Positions 1-4,325 of a stretch of DNA of 7,317 nucleotides are shown here, one piece after another (the stretch's first letter is position 1; each line of letters opens with the position of its first letter). Both the position numbers and the translations under genes were made by a program. Location of the stretch: assembly GCA_946187475.1 (NCBI GenBank), contig CAMHRJ010000105.1, positions 1 through 7,317 of the forward strand, written 5' to 3'. This DNA comes from an uncultured Clostridia bacterium (GTDB lineage: Bacteria; Bacillota; Clostridia; Oscillospirales; Oscillospiraceae). The notes beneath the pieces are model-generated. The model was not told the DNA's origin, did not search any database, and saw nothing but the letters and a program-made list of their open reading frames with translations.

Positions 1-1
1 C

Positions 2-169
2 GGGGAGCTGAACGACGCGGTTCTGCCTCAGATCGACGAGGACGCCTCCGCCGGGGTGACCGGGGACACGGTCACGGTCTCCACCACCCACGACGCTTTC
101 GTCACCACCCGCGCCGCGGTGCTGCATTATTTCGACGCGTCGCTGGTGGAATTCACAGAGCTTCCCTAA
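2..169 (+). CDS. C-terminal end of an unrecognised protein (partial)
   Basis: An open frame enters from the left edge and stops at TAA 167-169, giving 55 residues that start GELNDAVLPQ and end LVEFTELP. It has the same GC-rich third positions as nadE, so it is probably the true end of a gene. The fragment is acidic, with no membrane segment, no cysteine pair and no motif I can assign to a family. It ends 40 bases before the nadE start with no terminator between them, so the two could share a transcript. Function unknown; only the reading frame and direction are supported. Confidence 0.6.
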   Translation, partial: GELNDAVLPQIDEDASAGVTGDTVTVSTTHDAFVTTRAAVLHYFDASLVEFTELP

Positions 170-194
170 GGTTTTCAGAACATATTATTTGAGA

Positions 195-202
195 AAAGGT
201 GA
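195..202 (+). promoter_or_regulatory. Ribosome binding site that sets the nadE start
   Basis: AAAGGTGA lies 7 bases before ATG 210. An in-frame TTG at 189 lies upstream of this site and has no site of its own, so ATG 210 is the better start. A TATTAT at 183-188 could be a -10 box for a nadE promoter, but I see no matching -35 at the right distance. Confidence 0.7.
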
Positions 203-209
203 TAACAAA

Positions 210-2105
210 ATGAAACACGGTTTTCTGAAGGTGGCCGCCGCCGCGCCGGAGCTGCGCGTGGCCGACCCCAAGTTCAACGCAGAAAAGATCATCGCGACCA
301 TGCAGCAGGCCAATGACAAGGGCGTGAAGCTGCTGGTGTTCCCGGAGCTGAGCCTCACGGGCGTCACCTGCGGCGATCTGTTCTACCAGAACACCCTCCT
401 GCGGGGCGCCGCTGACGCCCTGGGCGATGTGGTGGACGCCTCCGCCGGCATGGACATGCTGGTGTTCGTGGGTCTGCCGGTGGAGAAGGGCAGCAAGGTC
501 TATGACTGCGCCGCCGCTGTCTGCAACGGCGAGCTGCTGGGTCTGGTGCCCATGACCAACCCCGGCGACAAGCACTTCACCCCCGCCTGCGGCTGCGTGG
601 ACGAGCTGTACTTCGGCGAAGAGCCGGTGTTCTTCGGCTCCAAGCTGCTGTTTGAAAATGCCGTCATGCCCGACCTGAAGGTGGCCGTGCAGGTGGGCGG
701 CGATCTGAATTCTCCCGCCGCACCCGCCTCCGACCACGCTCTGGCCGGCGCCACGGTCATCGCCCAGCTGGCGGGCTTCCCCATGAGCATGGATTCCGCC
801 ATGGTGAACACCTGCGGCCAGCGGGTCCAGAGCCGCAAGCTCAAGACCGCCGGCATCCTGGCTGCCCCCGGCTTCGGCGAGAGCAGCACCGACGCCACCT
901 TCTCCGGCCTCTGCGTCATTGCGGAGAACGGCCAGATCCTGGCCAGCGCCGAGGACGGCTGCACCTTCATCTCCAGCGAGATCGACGTGGAGCTGCTGAT
1001 CTCCGAGCGCCGCCGGGCTCAGGGCTTCGACGGCTGCGCCTGCGAGTACACCATGGTGGGCTGGGGCGAGGAGCTCTCCGACACCGAGCTGACCCGGCCC
1101 TACGGCAAGTATCCCTATCGTCCCGCCGACGAGAAGGATTACCACGAGGCCGCCAAGCGCCTGCTGCGCATGCAGGCCAGCTCCCTGGTCCGCCGCATGG
1201 AGTTCGCCGGTCTGAAGCACCCCGTCGTGGGCATCTCCGGCGGCGTGGACTCCACCCTGGCCGTGATCATCTGCGCCGAGGCCGTGAAGATGATGGGTCT
1301 GCCGGCAGACTACGTCACCGCCGTGACCATGCCCTGCTTCGGCACCACCGACCGCACCAAGTCCAACGCCATCATCGTCTCTGAGCAGCTGGGCGCCACG
1401 GTCCGTGTCATCGACATCGGCGAGAGCGTCATGCAGCACTTCAAGGACATCGACCACGACCCCGAGAACCGCAATGTGGTCTACGAAAACGCCCAGGCAC
1501 GCGAGCGCACTCAGATCCTCATGGACATCGCCAACGGCTTTGCCGACGGCGGCATCCATGTGGGCACCGAGGACATGAGCGAGTTTGCCGACGGCTGGTG
1601 CACCTACAACGGCGACCACATCTCCATGTATGACGTGAACGCCGGCTCCACCAAGACCATGGTCCAGATGGTGGTGCGCTACGTGGCAGAGACCACCGAG
1701 GACAAGGTGCTGGCCGACGCGCTGTTCGACGTGCTGGATACCCCCGTCTCTCCCGAGCTCCTGCCGCCCACCCGCAACGGCGAGATCGCCCAGAAGAGCG
1801 AGGAGTCCGTGGGCCCCTACAACCTCCAGGACTTCTTCCTGTACTACCTGGTGGAGAACGGCTTCACCCCGGGCAAGGTGCTGCGTCTGGCCGATATCGC
1901 CTACGGCGACGAGTTCGACCACGAGACGCTGAAAAAGTGGCTGCGCAGCTACTGCCGCCGCCTGTTCAGCCAACAGTTCAAGCGCTCCTGCCTCCAGGAC
2001 GGCCCCACCCTCGTGGGCTTCAGTCTCAGCCCCCGCACGGGCTTCCTCATGCCCAGCGACGGCTCCAACGCCCTCTATCTCCAGAACGTGGACGAGCTGG
2101 ACTGA
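210..2105 (+). CDS. nadE: NAD+ synthetase, two-domain form with a degenerate glutaminase domain
   Basis: A protein of 631 residues, the usual length of glutamine-type NAD+ synthetase, which makes NAD+ from deamido-NAD+, ATP and a nitrogen donor in the cytoplasm. Residues 1 to about 270 form a nitrilase-like amidase domain; about 310 to 631 form the synthetase. The synthetase carries the ATP-pyrophosphatase loop SGGVDS (343-348), MPCFGTTDRT, the GTEDMSEFADGW and YNGDHISMYDVNAG segments, and a normal tail (QQFKRSC, LSPR, MPSD). In the amidase domain the catalytic Glu is present (FPELSLTG, E46). The Lys of VPK is Met115 and is followed by a loop several residues shorter than usual. The Cys of the ICEDLW motif is Gly163 (VGGDLN). 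The glutamine-pocket SASNE is AGFPM (188-192). Glutamine use is therefore doubtful and free ammonia is the likely donor, which is inference. The gene is closed by a strong terminator. The family call is firm; the loss of glutaminase activity rests on alignment from memory. Confidence 0.95.
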   Translation: MKHGFLKVAAAAPELRVADPKFNAEKIIATMQQANDKGVKLLVFPELSLTGVTCGDLFYQNTLLRGAADALGDVVDASAGMDMLVFVGLPVEKGSKVYDCAAAVCNGELLGLVPMTNPGDKHFTPACGCVDELYFGEEPVFFGSKLLFENAVMPDLKVAVQVGGDLNSPAAPASDHALAGATVIAQLAGFPMSMDSAMVNTCGQRVQSRKLKTAGILAAPGFGESSTDATFSGLCVIAENGQILASAEDGCTFISSEIDVELLISERRRAQGFDGCACEYTMVGWGEELSDTELTRPYGKYPYRPADEKDYHEAAKRLLRMQASSLVRRMEFAGLKHPVVGISGGVDSTLAVIICAEAVKMMGLPADYVTAVTMPCFGTTDRTKSNAIIVSEQLGATVRVIDIGESVMQHFKDIDHDPENRNVVYENAQARERTQILMDIANGFADGGIHVGTEDMSEFADGWCTYNGDHISMYDVNAGSTKTMVQMVVRYVAETTEDKVLADALFDVLDTPVSPELLPPTRNGEIAQKSEESVGPYNLQDFFLYYLVENGFTPGKVLRLADIAYGDEFDHETLKKWLRSYCRRLFSQQFKRSCLQDGPTLVGFSLSPRTGFLMPSDGSNALYLQNVDELD

Positions 2106-2118
2106 TCAAATCAAATGC

Positions 2119-2149
2119 AAAATTGCGCCGCGAAAGCGGCGCAATTTTT
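2119..2149 (+). terminator. Intrinsic terminator after nadE
   Basis: A perfect 13-bp inverted repeat (2119-2131 with 2136-2148) around a GAAA tetraloop. The core is GC-rich (TTGCGCCGC with GCGGCGCAA), and the right arm ends in five T. It begins 13 bases after the nadE stop. The left arm starts with AAAA, so it may also work weakly in the other direction. It separates nadE from the downstream operon. Confidence 0.93.
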
Positions 2150-2204
2150 GCGTAGAAGGGAAGGGGGAACTTGAATTTGTTGGGGGAGTTGAAATCAGGG
2201 GAAA

Positions 2205-2276
2205 GGCTTCCCCTTCCAGGGGAAGCTGTCCGCGCAAGCTGACAGATGAGGTAGTTGAATTGCCGCGTCAGCGGCA
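2205..2276 (+). repeat. Three-hairpin intergenic repeat, copy 1 (forward)
   Basis: Three small hairpins in a row: 2206-2214 with 2218-2226 (GCTTCCCCT / AGGGGAAGC), CTGTC 2226-2230 with GACAG 2241-2245 around a GCAA loop, and TGCCGC 2261-2266 with GCGGCA 2271-2276. GATGAGG sits between hairpins two and three. The layout resembles repeats I remember as frequent between genes in Oscillospiraceae. A second copy lies 47 bases away facing the other way. I see no coding sense in it. Confidence 0.75.
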
Positions 2277-2323
2277 TCTTTATGGATTGCCGGATTTTGT
2301 ATTTCAGGTATTTTCATATGGTT

Positions 2324-2393
2324 GCGGCTTGCGCCGCCATTGGACACCCCTCATCCACCGCGAGCGGTCCCCCTTCCCCCTGAGGGGGAAGGC
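2324..2393 (-). repeat. Three-hairpin intergenic repeat, copy 2 (reverse)
   Basis: Read on the minus strand this repeats the plan of copy 1: a CCTTCCCCC / GGGGGAAGG hairpin (2372-2380 with 2384-2392, loop TGA), a small ACCG / CGGT hairpin (2357-2360 with 2365-2368), GATGAGG, a 10-base gap, then a GCGGC / GCCGC hairpin (2324-2328 with 2333-2337). Hairpin sequences differ from copy 1, while the order and the GATGAGG are kept. It ends about 33 bases before the -35 region of the next operon. Confidence 0.7.
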
Positions 2394-2425
2394 AGCGCGC
2401 AATCCAACACTCCGTTAAACTCCAA

Positions 2426-2453
2426 TTGCATTTTCCTTCCGGTCTGGTATAAT
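2426..2453 (+). promoter_or_regulatory. Promoter of the four-gene operon
   Basis: A perfect TATAAT at 2448-2453 is preceded by TGG, making an extended -10 (TGnTATAAT). A weak -35, TTGCAT at 2426-2431, lies 16 bases upstream. The extended -10 can make up for the poor -35. Transcription would start near 2460, giving a leader of about 36 bases before ATG 2496. No operator is obvious. It looks like a housekeeping (SigA-type) promoter. Confidence 0.75.
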
Positions 2454-2477
2454 GAAGAAAAAAACACCCAAGGGTTG

Positions 2478-2484
2478 AAAGGAG
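2478..2484 (+). promoter_or_regulatory. Ribosome binding site that sets the ATPase start
   Basis: AAAGGAG with an 11-base gap to ATG 2496, slightly long but the only good site. It lies after the promoter, so longer in-frame versions of this gene starting upstream would begin before the likely transcription start. Confidence 0.7.
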
Positions 2485-2495
2485 CGGCTTTCAGC

Positions 2496-3206
2496 ATGAA
2501 AAAAGTCGTCATTCTCATCGGAAACTACGGCTCCGGCAAGACGGAGATCGCCCTCAATCTGGCGGTGCGCTCCGCTGCCGAGGGCAAGCGGACCCAGGTC
2601 ATCGATCTGGACCGCATCAACGACTATTTCCGCATGTCCGACCATGTGAAGCTGCTGGACGAGAAGATGATCGACCTGGTCTCGCCCACCTTCGTGGGCG
2701 CCGGCGTCACCCAGACCAACATGCCCGCCGCCGTGGGCTCGGCTTTCGCCCGGGACTGGGACCTGGTGGTCTTCGACGTGGGCGGCGACCCGGCGGGCGC
2801 GTTGTCCCTGGCCCGGTACCACATGGATTTCGCCCAGTTGGAGCCGGAGCAGCTGGAGGTCTATGACATCATCAACGTCCGCCGCCCCATGTCCGAGACG
2901 GCGGAGAAGATTCTTAAACTGAAAGAGGACATGGAGGGCTTCGCCCGCCAGACGGTGACGGGCTTTGTTCACAACTCCAACCTCCAGGCCTGGGCCAGCG
3001 CCGCAGACCTCCGGGAGGGCTATCCCATCGTGAAGGAGGCCAGCGAGCTGAGCGGCATCCCCGTGGTCTATACCACCGGGCGGAAGGAATTCCTGGAGGA
3101 ATTCCTGGAAGACGACGGTCTCGATCCGAAATTTATCGGCACGCCCCTGCCCCTGGAGACCTATATGCACCGCAGCTGGGATACCTTCGCCAAGGGCGGC
3201 ATTTGA
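2496..3206 (+). CDS. MinD/ParA-like P-loop ATPase
   Basis: A soluble 236-residue protein with the fold signs of a SIMIBI-class nucleotide hydrolase. It has a Walker A GNYGSGKT (9-16) right after the first beta strand, a VIDLDRIN strand (35-42) where MinD-like proteins keep a switch Asp, a Walker B strand VVFDVGGDPAG (91-101), and TGFVHNSNL (155-163) at the usual base-recognition position. There is no signal peptide, membrane segment or MinD-type amphipathic tail. As far as I recall, similar proteins in Clostridia sit beside 2-oxoacid:ferredoxin oxidoreductase genes and are often named cobyrinic acid a,c-diamide synthase-like. No such genes are visible here and the true substrate or partner is unknown. 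It is the first gene of the operon, with its own promoter, and ends 11 bases before the next start. The start is chosen by the promoter and the binding site at 2478. Confidence 0.85.
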   Translation: MKKVVILIGNYGSGKTEIALNLAVRSAAEGKRTQVIDLDRINDYFRMSDHVKLLDEKMIDLVSPTFVGAGVTQTNMPAAVGSAFARDWDLVVFDVGGDPAGALSLARYHMDFAQLEPEQLEVYDIINVRRPMSETAEKILKLKEDMEGFARQTVTGFVHNSNLQAWASAADLREGYPIVKEASELSGIPVVYTTGRKEFLEEFLEDDGLDPKFIGTPLPLETYMHRSWDTFAKGGI

Positions 3207-3217
3207 GGAGGCAGCCT

Positions 3218-3628
3218 ATGATCAGACCCATCAACAAAGACCGGTTTTTCCTGGCGCAGAAGTCCGCGCCCGCCACGGAGGCGGATCTGGGCGTGGCCCG
3301 GGACCTGCTGGACACTCTGCGGGCCCACCGGGAGTCCTGCGTGGGCATGGCCGCCAACATGATCGGCGCGGCCAAGCGCATCATCGTCTTCGCCGACGGG
3401 GACGACCTTTGCCTCATGCTGAATCCGGAGCTGGTGCAGCAAAGCGGCCCCTTCGAGGCCGAGGAGGGCTGCCTCTCTCTCACCGGCACGCGGAAGACCA
3501 CCCGCTATGCGCGCATCCGCGTCCGTTACCAAAATGAGCGGATGCAGTACCGACAGAAGAATTACTCCGGCTGGACGGCCCAGATCATCCAGCATGAGAT
3601 CGACCATTTGAACGGGATTGTGATATGA
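3218..3628 (+). CDS. Peptide-deformylase-like protein, short Clostridia form
   Basis: A 136-residue protein of the deformylase family, metalloenzymes that remove the formyl group from the N-terminal Met of new proteins. Visible motifs are CVGMAANMIG (41-50, motif 1), EGCLS (83-87, with metal-ligand Cys85) and HEIDH (126-130, with ligands His126 and His130 and catalytic Glu127). The metal site is complete. In motif 1 the first Gly of GxGLAAxQ is Cys41 and the conserved Gln, which holds the reaction intermediate, is Met48. The chain ends soon after HEIDH, lacking the longer C-terminal helix of standard forms (about 150-190 residues). I recall CVGMAANMIG as a repeated trait of a Clostridia subgroup annotated as deformylase, so the changes are probably ancestral, not decay. 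A GAGGAGG site at 3205-3211 lies 6 bases before ATG. It is likely not the essential deformylase of the cell, which usually sits next to fmt. Activity is unproven. Confidence 0.88.
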   Translation: MIRPINKDRFFLAQKSAPATEADLGVARDLLDTLRAHRESCVGMAANMIGAAKRIIVFADGDDLCLMLNPELVQQSGPFEAEEGCLSLTGTRKTTRYARIRVRYQNERMQYRQKNYSGWTAQIIQHEIDHLNGIVI

Positions 3629-4305
3629 TACCGGAATTCAAGTTTACCGTCCGCACCAAGCAGGACCTCATCGACGCCGTGGAGCGATTCGGCATCGTGC
3701 CGCTGTTCGCGAACCACGTCCAGGGCTTCTCCGTGGCGGAGCACGCGGCACCGTCGGCCTGGTTCGCCGGGGAAGAGGGCGTTTGGGAGTGGAAGGGCCC
3801 CGTCATCCGGGAGACCGGCTGCGCCTATGGCAAGTTTTTTGAGAAAAAGGCCGCCTTCGTCAGCCGGGAGGTCTTCTTGGATCTGGCCAACTACCGACGC
3901 AACGGCTATGACTTCGATTCCCGCTTCGACGAGGGTCTGGCCCGCCGGGCCGACCGGGAGCTGTACTCCCTGGTGGAGGAAAACGGCCCCATCCTCTCCA
4001 AGCGGCTGAAGGGCATGGGCTATTACGGCAAGGACGGGCGCAAGGACTTCGATGCCTGCATGCTCCGGCTCCAGGAGCAGTGCTATGTGGTCATTTCGGA
4101 CTTCGTCTACGAGCTGGACAAGCACGGCAAGCCCTACGGCTGGGGCGTGGCGGAATACGCCACCGCCGAGCGGCAGCAGGGGCCGGAGTTCCGGAAACAG
4201 GTCTACCGCTGCGACCCGGCGGAGTCCTACGCGCGGCTGCTGGAGCGGCTGAAGGCCCTGAACCCCAACACGGAGGAAAAGACGCTGAAACGGTTTTTGA
4301 AGTGA
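3625..4305 (+). CDS. AlkZ/YcaQ-related protein
   Basis: A soluble 226-residue protein. Its ATG overlaps the deformylase stop (ATGA, 3625-3628) and has no clear binding site, so it is probably translated by coupling. The pattern fits, from memory, a Clostridia family called AlkZ-related, linked to winged-helix DNA glycosylases that release alkylated or crosslinked bases. Features include DAVERFGIVPLF (18-28), the very typical WEWKGPVIRETGCAYGKFF (54-72), FVSREVFLDLANYRRNGYDFDSRFDEGLA (78-106), a winged-helix-like stretch LYSLVEENGPILSKRLKGMGYYGKDGRKDFD (113-143) and PYGWGVAEYAT (170-180). The Gln pair that bacterial AlkZ enzymes use near the N-terminus (VQxD-like) appears as VPLF, so base-excision activity cannot be assumed. 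It is about half the length of AlkZ. It could instead be a DNA-binding protein of unknown role. The gene is real; the family is moderately supported. Confidence 0.65.
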   Translation: MIPEFKFTVRTKQDLIDAVERFGIVPLFANHVQGFSVAEHAAPSAWFAGEEGVWEWKGPVIRETGCAYGKFFEKKAAFVSREVFLDLANYRRNGYDFDSRFDEGLARRADRELYSLVEENGPILSKRLKGMGYYGKDGRKDFDACMLRLQEQCYVVISDFVYELDKHGKPYGWGVAEYATAERQQGPEFRKQVYRCDPAESYARLLERLKALNPNTEEKTLKRFLK

Positions 4306-4325
4306 TTTGAAAAGGAGCGAATTCC

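Noticed and set aside
153..1973. A 606-codon open frame on the minus strand opposite nadE
   Set aside because: Its product is a low-complexity run of His, Gly, Ala, Val and Leu, typical of the antisense of a GC-rich gene. nadE on the + strand has clear domains and a good ribosome site.
2261..2281. TGCCGC/GCGGCA hairpin followed by TCTTTAT as a terminator
   Set aside because: Six-base stem and broken T run, and it is the third hairpin of the repeat; the strong terminator at 2119-2149 already ends nadE.
2205..2393. CRISPR-like or riboswitch element
   Set aside because: Only two copies in opposite orientation without unique spacers, and no conserved riboswitch core; they lie mostly before the promoter.
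2322..2495. N-terminal extension of the ATPase reading through the repeat
   Set aside because: It would translate the palindromic repeat and start upstream of the likely transcription start; ATG 2496 has the Walker A motif at the expected distance and a ribosome site.
2415..3170. Minus-strand open frame opposite the ATPase gene
   Set aside because: Shadow frame with a His/Gly/Val-rich product and no family motif; the + strand has the P-loop protein.
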